Below are positions 19,775 through 27,998 of a DNA stretch of 64,000 nt, piece by piece. Source of the stretch: Mycolicibacterium flavescens (GTDB lineage: Bacteria; Actinomycetota; Actinomycetes; Mycobacteriales; Mycobacteriaceae). The DNA lies in NCBI RefSeq assembly GCF_001722335.1, contig NZ_MIHA01000014.1, positions 112,807 to 176,806 of the forward strand, read 5' to 3'. The notes beneath the pieces were generated by a model, which did not search any database, was not told where the DNA came from, and worked only from the letters and a program-made list of their open reading frames with translations. The number at the start of each line of letters is the position of its first letter. Within the stretch, counting starts at the first letter, position 1. Position numbers and translations under genes: made by a program.

Positions 19775-20128
19775 TCAGATCGGGCCGGCCCAGCCGGCCA
19801 TGATCCACGCGATCGCGATCGCGACGACCTGGGCGATGCCCCCCGTCAGGGGCGCCCAGAAGGCGACCTTGCGGGTGGACAGCAGGTAAGCCGCGACGCC
19901 GAGGAACACCAGGCCGAGCGGCCCGGTGAGCGCCACGGTCGCCATGGCGTAGCGGATCCAGTCCTCGTCGCCGCAGTCCACGTAGGCGCAGTTGTCGGTG
20001 CTCATCGGCAACGCGATGAAGCTCAGGAACGCGACGAAGAACAGCCCGACCTGGCCCAGACACAGCACGCCGGTGACCACGCGGTCGACGATGAGCCCAC
20101 GTCGGCTTTCGATCACGGGTGCGCGCAT
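19775..20128 (-). CDS. Small integral membrane protein
   Basis: 117-residue protein from ATG 20128. Three hydrophobic segments are visible: near residues 15-38 (VVTGVLCLGQVGLFFVAFLS), 62-82 and 90-112. Between the first two is a short loop with two cysteines (NCAYVDCGDEDW) that could form a disulfide on the outer face. The frame extends upstream to 20437 but only as a shadow of the formylglycine enzyme gene. Function is unknown; similar small membrane proteins are common in mycobacteria. Confidence 0.75.
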   Translation of the reverse strand: MRAPVIESRRGLIVDRVVTGVLCLGQVGLFFVAFLSFIALPMSTDNCAYVDCGDEDWIRYAMATVALTGPLGLVFLGVAAYLLSTRKVAFWAPLTGGIAQVVAIAIAWIMAGWAGPI

Positions 20129-20214
20129 CACCCCAGTGTGGCGCCTGCTCGCCGACAGGTCCGAGGAGCGCTGGAAGTTACTGCAGCCCAGCGGATTCGC
20201 GCTCCCGATTGGGG

Positions 20215-21096
20215 TCAGGCGATGCAGCGGAAGCCGATGTGTGTGGTGGCGCTGTCCTGGGACTGCGGCGAGCGGGCGGCCGGGCGGTAGCGGTGGCAGT
20301 ACTCCGGTGCGCACAGGTGCGACCCGCCCTTGAGGGTCTGGTTGACCGTCGGGTCGCCGGCCGGTGCCGGCGGACAGCAGCCGCCCTCGGCGGGCTGATC
20401 GAGTTGGTGGTGGCGGCTGTAGGGCGTGGTGGTCCACTCCCAGACGTTGCCAATCATGTCGACGAGGCCAAAGCCGTTGGGCGGGAACGCGCCGACCGGT
20501 GAGGTGCCGGCCCAGCCGAGGGCGCCGTCGTTGCGGTAGGGGAAGCGGCCCTGCCAGGTGTTGGCCATCAGCCGGCCGTCGGGCTGCGCCTCCTCACCCC
20601 AGGCGTAGGCGGCGGTGGAGCCGGCCCGCGCGGCGTACTCCCACTGCGCCTCGGTGGGCAGGCGGCGGCCGGCCCAAGCGGCGTAGGCCGCGGCGTCGGG
20701 GTAGGCGACCTGCACGACGGGGTGGTCGAGGCGGTCGTCGATCGAGGAGTCCGGGCCGAACGGGTGCCGCCAGCAGGCCCCGGGGATCCAGGTCCACCAC
20801 TGCCGCCAGTCGCGCAGGTTCACCGGTCCGTCTGTCGCCCGGAACACCAGCGCACCCGGTGCGAGGTCCGCCGGAGGGACGTTGGGGAAGTCGGCGGGAT
20901 CGAGCGGGCGTTCGGCGACCGTGACATAGCCTGTGGCGGCGACGAATTCGGCGAACTGCGCGTTGGTCACCGGGTGCCGCTCGATGGCGAACGGTTGCAC
21001 TGTCACGGTGTGGACCGGGGCTTCCTCCGGGTAAAACGCGGTCGATCCCATGCGGAACGATCCGCCGGGCAGGTCCACGAGTTCGGTGAGCATCAT
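20215..21096 (-). CDS. Formylglycine-generating enzyme (sulfatase-activating)
   Basis: 293-residue FGE-sulfatase domain protein, close to the size of Rv0712. It oxidises a cysteine in type I sulfatases to formylglycine. Diagnostic features are PGGSFRMGS at the N-terminus, RLPTEAQWEYAARAG in the middle, NVWEWT, and the catalytic copper-binding cysteine pair in GGSHLCAPEYCHRYRPAAR. Two ATGs (21096, 21093) begin the gene; a frame extending to 21423 has no family content. Presence of both cysteines argues for a true FGE rather than an EgtB-like relative. No sulfatase gene lies in the window. It is the last backbone gene before the island. Confidence 0.92.
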   Translation of the reverse strand: MMLTELVDLPGGSFRMGSTAFYPEEAPVHTVTVQPFAIERHPVTNAQFAEFVAATGYVTVAERPLDPADFPNVPPADLAPGALVFRATDGPVNLRDWRQWWTWIPGACWRHPFGPDSSIDDRLDHPVVQVAYPDAAAYAAWAGRRLPTEAQWEYAARAGSTAAYAWGEEAQPDGRLMANTWQGRFPYRNDGALGWAGTSPVGAFPPNGFGLVDMIGNVWEWTTTPYSRHHQLDQPAEGGCCPPAPAGDPTVNQTLKGGSHLCAPEYCHRYRPAARSPQSQDSATTHIGFRCIA

Positions 21097-21414
21097 CGAC
21101 AGGCTAAGCGCTGGGGGCGCGGCAGATACGTCACCTTCATCACCGCCGCCAGCCGGTGTCCGATTTCGTTGAGTCGCCGAATCCTTCCACCTGACTCCGG
21201 CTACGGCCAAGTGCAGCCAGGTTGCAGAGCTCTTCCAGACAACTCCAACGCAGGCACGCTCCACGATGAAGCAGCGAGTAGATGGCAGAAGACTAGCCAC
21301 CCAGAAAAACGCCGCGGGCCCGTCGTTCAACGGCCCGCGACACCTGTAGATACAGGCGGACAAAGCGCCACCCTGGTGCCTCGACGCCCCACGATCACGC
21401 CCCGCGCAGACCGA

Positions 21415-21448
21415 AAAGGCCACGACCCATATCTGGATCGTGACCTTT
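21415..21448 (-). terminator. Terminator-like hairpin at island left border
   Basis: AAAGGCCACGACCC at 21415-21428 pairs with GGATCGTGACCTTT at 21435-21448. The two mismatches become G-U pairs in a minus-strand transcript, and the minus strand continues with TTTT. It would end transcription coming from the DDE gene before it reaches the formylglycine enzyme gene. Confidence 0.6.
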
Positions 21449-21484
21449 GTCGTCGCAGTCCGTAGAACCGCTCAGTTGTGTGCG
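21418..21484 (+). repeat. Island border repeat, left copy
   Basis: About 67 bases matching 48111-48177 in the same orientation. Over the first 51 positions, ending in the shared GTAGAAC, the copies align without gaps at roughly 76% identity by hand count. A one-base indel follows, then shared TTGTG(T/G)GCG. The right copy lies at the 3' end of tRNA-Leu, so the left copy looks like the original or duplicated tRNA flank. Confidence 0.6.
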
Positions 21485-21790
21485 GTACGTTTCAGCTGTT
21501 CAGAGCGCCCTTTGCGAAATCGGTTCCAGCGGTTTTCTGCGGAATCTCCAGCGATTTATCCGGCGCACGCAGCGCAAACTGGATGGCCCTGCGGTGCGGG
21601 CTGATGAGGCCAGCCACCGGCTCCTTGTGCGAGTTCCGCGCCGATGCAGGGTGGCGGATCTGCCGCGGGAGACGGGGCTGTCGGCGTTCTTCCCCTGACA
21701 GGTAATTTTTGACCGGGATTTATCTGGCGCATCGGACATGCCGCAGCGGGCCGACGTGGTGTTCGCGCGGCCCGCTGCGGTTGGGTCTCG

Positions 21791-23569
21791 TCAGGTCAGG
21801 GGCGGTGTCTTGGCGGGTTCGTGTCCGAGGTGGTCGCGGAGTTGGCGTCGGCGGATGTCGATGGATTCTTCGCGAGCCTGGCGTGACCTGTAGGTCTTTT
21901 GGATGCGGTGGTTAGTGCTGGCTACGGCGAGCGCCATGAGGAGCTTGACCATGGGTTCGCGTCGGGGACCCCACTTGAGGTCGACGAGCTTGGTGACGTG
22001 GGCCGACTTGAGGATGCTGAATGTCTGCTCGGTTCGAGCACGCGCTGCCTCGAAGTACAGGGTGTGTTCCCAACTGGCGCCGACGGGTCCCCATTGGGCC
22101 TTCTTGAGCTGACGGGGTGTCAAGGTGACGGTGACGATCGATTGGGCGCAGCATTGGCGATCGCTTGCTTGCCAGGTCGGCGCTGCTGTCGGGGCGCCGA
22201 AGGCGGCGCGTGTCATCGAGGCCGGTTTGAGTGGGCATTGGACGCGCAGCTGCACGGCAGGGCAGACCAGCTCCGCCTTCACGTCGAGTCGTGGTTCGAC
22301 TCCCAGGGGTGGGCGTCCACGTGGTCGGCTCAGTCGCGGCCGGCAGTTCAGGCCCATCAGGAAGGGCAGGACACTTGCCAGGCGGCGGTCGTGCGCCTCC
22401 CACCCGTTGTTGGCCAGCAGGTCGCGGGTTTTGGGCATGTGGTGTTGGGCAAGTAGGTCGGCCGCGGCCGGACAGTAGAACGAGCCGGCGAACTGGATGG
22501 GTCCGGGCGGGACATCTGTGGTGGCGCCGGGTGGATTGGCCGCGGTATCGGTGAGTGTCCAGTGTTGTGGGTACCGCACCACGGCGGCGTACTGGTGGTC
22601 GAGCATGAGGCGTGCGAAGCCCTCTTTGGGGTTGTAGCCCATGTCGACGGTGAGGCGGGGTAGGCGTGCCCGTCCCGCACGCCGCGTGTCGAGACCATTG
22701 CGTTTGGCGTGAGTGATAGCGACGTCGAGTCCATCGACGCTGCCGGAGGTGGGTGGATGGACGTCCATCCCGATGATGACGGGCGCGACTGCGTTCAGCT
22801 GGTCCGGTGGTCCAACGCGTATCACGGCGGTCAGCCCGACACCGAAGCCCCGTTTTCCGCCGCCGCTGGCATCTTGATACACGGTGGTGGAGTGCTTGTC
22901 TCGGGAGTAGTAGCTGCCGAAGTATGCGGCTCCGCGCTGTTTATCGGGTTTTATCCCCAGTCCAGCTGAGGGGCCGGCGAGGTCGAAGATCGTCTCGTCT
23001 GCCACGATGTCGCCGACGGCCTCGGGTGGCCGCGGATCGACGATGGACCCGAAGACGATGCGATTCATGACCGTTCGCACGCGTTCGGTGGCTTCTACGC
23101 TCGCTGCGCGTTGTTCGGTGCTGCGGTGGGCGATGATGCGGCGGTGTTCGGCGTTGGTGATTCGTCGTGCAGGTTGGTCGGGGCTGGGATCCAGTGGTGC
23201 GAGGCGGCGGTTGAGCCAGGCGACGAAGCGAGCCCGTTCGCGGCGTTGCTCGGCGCGGTCGGCGAAGATACGGGAGGTGTCTTGTCCTGCCATACCGACT
23301 TCGGCGAGTTGTCGCGGGGTGAGGTCGCCGATGGACTGCTGGATGGCCTTGTAGGTCGGGGTTCGCCCCAGCATCAACAGTCCCAGCGCGGCGACGAGGA
23401 CGGCGGAGATGGTGTAGGCGATTCCGGCGCAGTCCTGTCCACCGGCGCCGCGGTGCTGGTCATGGAAATCGTTGATCATCTCCGCCGCTTGTGATCGTTC
23501 GATGATGACCTTGGCCTCACGGAAGAGGCTGTCTGACAGGCGGTATGACTTTTCGAAGTCGGTGATCAT
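21791..23569 (-). CDS. DDE-type transposase-like protein
   Basis: 592-residue protein with the layout of IS4/IS1182-like DDE enzymes. A candidate first aspartate is in VADETIFDLAG (about residue 193), a second in LTVDMGYNPKEGF (about 315), and a glutamate in ARTEQTFSILKS (about 530). The C-terminus is basic. It begins three bases after the stop of the tyrosine-recombinase-like gene, so the pair is co-translated. No terminal inverted repeats flanking this gene alone were found, so it may be a recombinase accessory protein of the integrating element rather than an independent insertion sequence. The catalytic residues are tentative. Confidence 0.65.
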   Translation of the reverse strand: MITDFEKSYRLSDSLFREAKVIIERSQAAEMINDFHDQHRGAGGQDCAGIAYTISAVLVAALGLLMLGRTPTYKAIQQSIGDLTPRQLAEVGMAGQDTSRIFADRAEQRRERARFVAWLNRRLAPLDPSPDQPARRITNAEHRRIIAHRSTEQRAASVEATERVRTVMNRIVFGSIVDPRPPEAVGDIVADETIFDLAGPSAGLGIKPDKQRGAAYFGSYYSRDKHSTTVYQDASGGGKRGFGVGLTAVIRVGPPDQLNAVAPVIIGMDVHPPTSGSVDGLDVAITHAKRNGLDTRRAGRARLPRLTVDMGYNPKEGFARLMLDHQYAAVVRYPQHWTLTDTAANPPGATTDVPPGPIQFAGSFYCPAAADLLAQHHMPKTRDLLANNGWEAHDRRLASVLPFLMGLNCRPRLSRPRGRPPLGVEPRLDVKAELVCPAVQLRVQCPLKPASMTRAAFGAPTAAPTWQASDRQCCAQSIVTVTLTPRQLKKAQWGPVGASWEHTLYFEAARARTEQTFSILKSAHVTKLVDLKWGPRREPMVKLLMALAVASTNHRIQKTYRSRQAREESIDIRRRQLRDHLGHEPAKTPPLT

Positions 23570-23572
23570 GGT

Positions 23573-24622
23573 TCAGCCTTCCGTCATGAGGGCGATCGCG
23601 CGCTGAATGCCGTAGGTGGGGAGTTGGGTGCGTTGGTCGGCGAGGACTTGAACGTCGACCACGTCGGCGAGTTGCAGCAGAAGTGCTGCTGGGACGCGGA
23701 CGGCGAAGTCGAGGATCCAGCGATTGCGCAGCGCGGCGGCGTTGATGTTCCCGTGACCGCGGGCACGGAGTTGCTCGCCGATGCGGTTGGTTGCGTTGCG
23801 CTCCACTTCTCCCTTCGCGGCCGGTAGCAGGTAGTCCGATCCCTTGCTCTGCGCAAGGGATAACAGACGGCGGGAGATGTCGGGATCGGTTACCGGAACG
23901 AGTCGTGTCCCGCCAGTTGTGTTCTGCAAGCGCACGATGGCGATGTGTCGGCCGTCGATGGTCTCGCTTGTGATGGAGGTGCCGCGCAAGGCCTTGAAGT
24001 CGGGCGGCCGCGCGCCGGCGCCGTAGCAGAGGTCCAGTAGGAGCGTGAGGCGTCGTCGGAGCCACTGCGGCAGGGTCGGTGCCAGGGTGTACCAGTCACG
24101 AATGTCTTGCGGCGAGGCCGCGTCGATTCTCTTGGCGCGTGGCGCAGGCAGGGTGCGCGCTTCGGGATATTCCCGGGGGTGCACCAATCGGCCGGCGTCA
24201 TACAGGATCCACCTGATGGTGCGCATGGACCGGTTGGTTTTCCGGGTGGCGATGTACATGAGATGTCGGTCGACGTTGGCTCGGCGCAACGCTGTTCGGT
24301 AGTCGAAGGTTCCGACAAGTTCGGCCTCGAACGCCAGATAGCGGGCGAGATGCGCGGCCGAAATTCGGTCGGTCGACGGCGCGAAGTCGCCCAGACGGCA
24401 CCACAGGCGTTTGGCTGATTCCAGCGCGGGCGCGAGGTAGCGCGGATCGACGCCTCTGATGGTGAGGCCCGCCAGCGCTCGATAGCGCTGCTCGTCGATG
24501 TCGTGGTGAAACGGCGCGAGTACGTGGCGTTGGCTGTCGGCTTGGTCGTGTTTGGCCTTGGATACCGGCTTCTCCGGCTCCGGGTCGTCGGCGGCCGACG
24601 CCATGGCGCCGTGACGGCCCAT
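23573..24622 (-). CDS. Tyrosine-recombinase-like protein (putative integrase)
   Basis: About 349 residues from ATG 24622; other in-frame starts are 24628 and 24604, and the frame stays open to 24883. The N-terminal half resembles a SAM-like core-binding domain. The box I region LLLDLCYGAGARPPDFKALRG contains the expected Arg and the hydrophobic helix of phage integrases. A later ALRNRWILDFAV resembles box II (usually HxLRHxxA) but lacks the first histidine, and a Tyr lies near the C-terminus (LPTYGI). It is therefore a divergent or weakly conserved member. It lies at the border of an island next to tRNA-Leu, which supports an integration role. Confidence 0.6.
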   Translation of the reverse strand: MGRHGAMASAADDPEPEKPVSKAKHDQADSQRHVLAPFHHDIDEQRYRALAGLTIRGVDPRYLAPALESAKRLWCRLGDFAPSTDRISAAHLARYLAFEAELVGTFDYRTALRRANVDRHLMYIATRKTNRSMRTIRWILYDAGRLVHPREYPEARTLPAPRAKRIDAASPQDIRDWYTLAPTLPQWLRRRLTLLLDLCYGAGARPPDFKALRGTSITSETIDGRHIAIVRLQNTTGGTRLVPVTDPDISRRLLSLAQSKGSDYLLPAAKGEVERNATNRIGEQLRARGHGNINAAALRNRWILDFAVRVPAALLLQLADVVDVQVLADQRTQLPTYGIQRAIALMTEG

Positions 24623-24901
24623 CAGCACACGCTCCGCGACACACCGGCGAAGCCGTTGACATGCGCATGCGAACACGATGAAATGAACAAAGTTCCTCCT
24701 GAGTGGATCTGGTGAAGGTTCCAAGGGAACGAGATCGCCGCGAATTTGCGGCGGACGGAGAGCCGGGTTGCCGCCCGGCTTTTCCCGTTTCTTACGGGTT
24801 TCCGACGAAAAGTGCCTTACGTCAACAGTTTCTGGAAGCTTCTCCTCCTCACTTCGAGACTTCTGGATGGATCCTGGGCGCACCGCGGGCGGCGGCGCGA
24901 T
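24623..24901. other. Region upstream of the putative integrase
   Basis: Contains a hairpin CGCCGCGAATTTGCGGCG near 24738 and a plus-strand terminator-like hairpin AGCCGGG-TTGCCG-CCCGGCT followed by TTTTCCC at about 24762-24785. No gene is supportable. This region probably holds the integrase promoter and could include an attachment-site or excisionase region, but no repeat matching the tRNA was found. Confidence 0.4.
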
Positions 24902-25087
24902 CTAGTGGCACAGGTCTATAGCGTCCTTGTCGCAGCCGTCGTGGCCGATCTGGATAAGACGTGACCCGGCCTCGGACAGTGAGACATCCCAGTGCTGCGC
25001 ACGGTCGTAGATCATCTGGGCCACATGGGGTGGCAGCCGCAACTCGACCCGGACCCGCTCCCGCACCCTGGTGGGTGGTCTGTCCAT
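24902..25087 (-). CDS. Small ribbon-helix-helix protein
   Basis: 61 residues from ATG 25087, preceded by GGAGG six bases upstream. A short basic N-terminus (RPPTRVRERV) is followed by a beta strand VRVELRLPP and two helices (HVAQMIYDRAQHWDVS, LSEAGSRLIQIG), the pattern of MetJ/Arc-type ribbon-helix-helix DNA-binding proteins. It may be the element's excisionase-like or copy-control regulator, or an orphan antitoxin. No adjacent toxin is visible. It lies upstream of the putative integrase on the same strand. Confidence 0.65.
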   Translation of the reverse strand: MDRPPTRVRERVRVELRLPPHVAQMIYDRAQHWDVSLSEAGSRLIQIGHDGCDKDAIDLCH

Positions 25088-25488
25088 TGCCCGCCTCCGC
25101 TCGATTGCCGGTAGAGCACCGGCACGGCCTGAAGCTAAACCGGTACTTGCGATAATCGCGGTAGCCAGCATCTGCGCGTGTCTGGGCATCCGGCGCATCC
25201 TGAACTCAAAGCGGCACCCGCCAATTTCCCTCTGCAGGAAAGGTTTCCACCAAAGGTAATGTCGGCAGCAGGCTGACGTGCAGCGGAGTCGAAAGATGCC
25301 GGTTACGAAATGCAACACTGCCCGCCGCAGCAGAAGCGGGACCCGGAGATATCAAATCCGAGCACCGCCGACATAATGTGTTGTACATCACACTGTGGCC
25401 AGTAGGGTCGCGTGCCAACGGTTTTCCGCGGATAACCGCCCTGGCCTAGACGCGTAGCCCCTCAGTCCCCGTTAGCGTCGCACAATCA
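25088..25488. other. Non-coding stretch with a palindrome
   Basis: 401 bases with no supportable gene. A near-perfect palindrome TGTG-T-TGTACA-T-CACA lies at 25377-25392 and is a candidate operator. It could control the small ribbon-helix-helix gene to the left, which is transcribed away from it. Confidence 0.45.
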
Positions 25489-26148
25489 TCAACGCTGCTG
25501 ATCGACCGTCATCCACAGCAGCACGTCAAGGATCCGCAGATTCGACACCGCAGCAGGCACATTCGGGACAGCGCTGCGGATCTGAGTCAACCAGGTCCAT
25601 ATCGCGCGATCGTCGGCGGCGAGGACCGCTTGGAACTGTCGCCAGTAGTCAGAGGTGTCCAGTCCGGTGGCCTGCTCGACGAAGCTGTCCCAGATGGGTA
25701 TAAGCCGTGGACGTTTGGCTGCGATGAGCTTGCTGGTCCGGGTTCTGCCCATTCCGTCGTTGCCTCGGCGGAGCAATTGCCACAGCAGGCTGGCAGGCCC
25801 ACCGGGCACAAGGTCGTTGGGGTCGATGGTGATGATGTCGACGTCCACCGGGATTTGGTGCAGCAGAGCGGTGATCTCGTTGGCGTCGCGGCTCAGGAGG
25901 CGGATCGCCGCTTGGGCAGGGATGTTCACGCTGAGCATCGAGGCGGCGGTGAAGTCCGCGGGTCCAATCGAATTGGGATCGCTGTTCAGCGCGGCCATTG
26001 CCTCGAACTGCGACCCTGAATAGGCCGGTCGTCCGGCAGCGGTGACGGCGTAGTAACGCGTTAAAAGTTCGACGGCCTCGTCGGTACAGCGCTGCACCAC
26101 AACTTCGGGCCACCGATGACGCCACTGCGTGTATTCGAACTCTGCCAT
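25489..26148 (-). CDS. DUF6308-like protein of unknown function
   Basis: 219 residues from ATG 26148. The segment GMGRTRTSKLIAAKRPRLIPIWDSFVEQ near residues 130-160 resembles the actinobacterial DUF6308 family, in which this region recalls a helix-hairpin-helix-like surface. No catalytic motif is evident, and no signal peptide or membrane segment. The gene is monocistronic between a non-coding stretch and a VOC gene. Assignment to the family is from memory of its signature and should be treated as tentative; function is unknown. Confidence 0.55.
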   Translation of the reverse strand: MAEFEYTQWRHRWPEVVVQRCTDEAVELLTRYYAVTAAGRPAYSGSQFEAMAALNSDPNSIGPADFTAASMLSVNIPAQAAIRLLSRDANEITALLHQIPVDVDIITIDPNDLVPGGPASLLWQLLRRGNDGMGRTRTSKLIAAKRPRLIPIWDSFVEQATGLDTSDYWRQFQAVLAADDRAIWTWLTQIRSAVPNVPAAVSNLRILDVLLWMTVDQQR

Positions 26149-26219
26149 TCTGGTTCTCCCCACAGACAACGCTCCGGTGGTAGGTAACCACGGCGGGCCG
26201 ACACTGACGGGTCTTTTCC

Positions 26220-26552
26220 TCATCGGCGCTGCGTCAAGGTGATCTTGTTGCCCTCGGGGTCCGAGGTGCGCACGAAGTCCGGCAGGTCGCAGGTCCACGG
26301 CGCTCCGACGGCGTCCAGCCGCGTAACGGTGGCCGAAATATCCTCGACCACGAAGCCTAATTGCAACTGGCTCACCGGGCGCCGCGCAGTCGCCGGCCAC
26401 AGCTGCAGTCCCAGTTCGCCGTCGTAATGGCGTGGATGTTCCGGCTCCTCGATGCAGTACAACGCCAATCCGATCGCTTCGTAGAAGCGTGCGGCCGCAT
26501 CGACGTCGCGGACGAACAGCGTCAGTTCACGAAGATCAACGGCCACAGGCAA
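26220..26552 (-). CDS. VOC (glyoxalase/bleomycin-resistance) superfamily protein
   Basis: 110-residue single VOC domain with the expected beta-alpha-beta-beta-beta pattern. LRELTLFVRDVDAAARFYEAIGLALY opens the fold, LQLGFVVEDISATVTRLDAVG forms the second half, and DPEGNKITLTQ closes it. The final acidic metal ligand (usually Glu) appears replaced or shifted, so enzymatic activity is uncertain. It could be a dioxygenase-like, resistance-type or non-catalytic VOC protein. Confidence 0.85.
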   Translation of the reverse strand: MPVAVDLRELTLFVRDVDAAARFYEAIGLALYCIEEPEHPRHYDGELGLQLWPATARRPVSQLQLGFVVEDISATVTRLDAVGAPWTCDLPDFVRTSDPEGNKITLTQRR

Positions 26553-26590
26553 CGCCGAACCACTCGATCCGATAGCACCGGGGATTCACT

Positions 26591-26833
26591 TCAGGGTTCC
26601 CCTGTCTGCCGATCCCGATCGAGCACAGCTGCCAATCGCTGGTCCAGGAAATCTTGGGCTGCTGATCCGCGTACATGGTTGGCGATCGCAGCCACCTCGC
26701 CCACTAATGCCAGCGCCACCGCTTTCCACCGTCCAGCAGTGTCTATCTCGTCGTCGACGACGACGAAGTTGTCCACAGCACTGCAATGAAAAGCCGACAC
26801 CAATCGTCGTGCGGCGCTCCAGTCATCCCGCAT
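26591..26833 (-). CDS. Small protein of unknown function
   Basis: 80 residues from ATG 26833, with AAAGGGGG seven bases upstream. The sequence is mixed alpha with a central acidic stretch (VDNFVVVDDEIDTAG) and a long helix (KAVALALVGEVAAIANHVRG). No known domain was recognised. It lies 66 bases after a small very basic gene on the same strand. The size and pairing recall toxin-antitoxin modules, but no diagnostic motif supports that. Confidence 0.45.
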   Translation of the reverse strand: MRDDWSAARRLVSAFHCSAVDNFVVVDDEIDTAGRWKAVALALVGEVAAIANHVRGSAAQDFLDQRLAAVLDRDRQTGEP

Positions 26834-26899
26834 CGGCGCCCCCTTTCCCCAGTGACCGCATCGGGCACCGTACCGGCCAGGACCGACAGACCTCCGAGC

Positions 26900-27073
26900 T
26901 CAGCTTTGGCGCGGTTGCTGCCTTGCGAGATATGCCTTGACTGCTGCACTACGACGATGGTCAGCCGGAACTACCCTGCCTGCCAGCTTGGCCGAGGCTT
27001 TCGTGGCTCGGCGGCCAGCGTTCCGAAGGGCCTCGTCCGACACGACAATCTTCTTCGGTTTTCGTTGTGCCAC
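26900..27073 (-). CDS. Small basic protein of unknown function
   Basis: 57 residues from GTG 27073, with AAAGGTG upstream. Very rich in Lys and Arg (begins AQRKPKKIVVSDEALRNAG; central RRATKASAKLAGR). It could be a nucleic-acid-binding protein or antitoxin. It precedes the 80-residue gene at 26591 in the same direction. Confidence 0.45.
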   Translation of the reverse strand: MAQRKPKKIVVSDEALRNAGRRATKASAKLAGRVVPADHRRSAAVKAYLARQQPRQS

Positions 27074-27241
27074 ACAACACCTTTGCGAGTCAGTAGGGAG
27101 CGCCGACGGTACCACCGGCGAACGAGTTCCATTGCCCGACGGCACTCGTGTCAGCTCCGGCCGAAAAGTGAGCAGGTAATTCCGAAGCAGGCTGCTCAGA
27201 ATTTTACCGGAGCCGACAACTCGTCAAGGACTCATTCCGAG

Positions 27242-27526
27242 TTAATCACCAGGCACCGCAATGGATTGCGGCTCACCGGTGATCCTCCTGACCGTCACCC
27301 GCTGCGCTTCGGTCAGCATGTCCTCGGTATAACCGTCGACCGCGAGAGCCCACCAGACCGTTCCGACGTTGGGGCAATTCGGGCAACAGCGGGGGCCGAC
27401 GACGCCGAACTGGCCCATCCGCGGTGGATAGTCCCATCCGAGGTTGAATGCATCGCCCGGGGTCAGGATTTCCTCGACCCCGCATACTTCGCAGATGTGC
27501 CGCCATTGCGGTTCGGTGTCACTCAC
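27242..27526 (-). CDS. Small zinc-ribbon protein
   Basis: 94 residues from GTG 27526. Two cysteine pairs, CEVC and CCPNC, spaced about 35 residues apart are typical of a zinc ribbon. The remainder has aromatic residues (WDYPPRMGQFG, VWWALAVDGYTEDML). No catalytic domain was recognised. It may be a nucleic-acid or protein-binding accessory protein of the island. It stands alone between small genes. Confidence 0.5.
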   Translation of the reverse strand: MSDTEPQWRHICEVCGVEEILTPGDAFNLGWDYPPRMGQFGVVGPRCCPNCPNVGTVWWALAVDGYTEDMLTEAQRVTVRRITGEPQSIAVPGD

Positions 27527-27796
27527 ATGCGTCAGTCTCACCCGCAGGGGTGACACGTGAAAGGCAGCGGCCGCAGCCCCTGCTGTTCGCGATCTGTGCT
27601 CACGGCACGGTCTGAGTATCCGACTCGTATCTCCCACTCTCACAGCGGGATACTCCGCTTGGCCTGTCGCGATGGTCGATCCCCGCGCGGTACCTGAGGG
27701 CGGTAGCACATGGCAACGACCGCCTCGCGCGACCGCCGCCGGTACCCTGGGTATCGGTGAGGCAGTCACGGGCTAAGTCAGAAGGAGGTGGGGACG

Positions 27797-27955
27797 ATGG
27801 CGTCCGAAACGCCTCCGGCATCACGCGAGTGGCGGACATGGCCCGACATAGCCGAATTATTCGATGGGCCCGAGGATTCCTGCTGGAACGTGGACCAAGA
27901 CCGAGTCGGGCACGACGTCCGCGATCCATATAGCGACCATCGAAGCGGCACTTAG
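27797..27955 (+). CDS. 52-residue orphan ORF with strong ribosome site
   Basis: ATG 27797 is preceded by AAGGAGGTG six bases upstream, a near-ideal ribosome site. The product is acidic with several Trp and Asp residues (REWRTWPDIAELFDGPED, then SDHRSGT at the end). No known family was recognised. It ends 43 bases before the 3' end of the convergent uracil-DNA glycosylase remnant. Confidence 0.45.
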   Translation: MASETPPASREWRTWPDIAELFDGPEDSCWNVDQDRVGHDVRDPYSDHRSGT

Positions 27956-27998
27956 CTAATTGTGTTGAGTGACGCGAAGATGGTGTCACGACCGTTGG

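Larger units (their letters stand above)
21097..21790. other. Gene-poor left flank of the island
   Basis: 694 bases with no supportable gene. It holds a short hairpin (CGCGGGCC / GGCCCGCG, about 21311-21337), the terminator-like hairpin at 21415-21448 and the diverged copy of the tRNA-Leu 3' flank. Short open frames here (for example around 21447-21698) show no recognisable content. The transition from backbone to island most likely lies just right of 21484. Confidence 0.6.

Noticed and set aside
21447..21698. Short plus-strand ORF in the island flank
   Set aside because: No ribosome site or domain; overlaps the border repeat.
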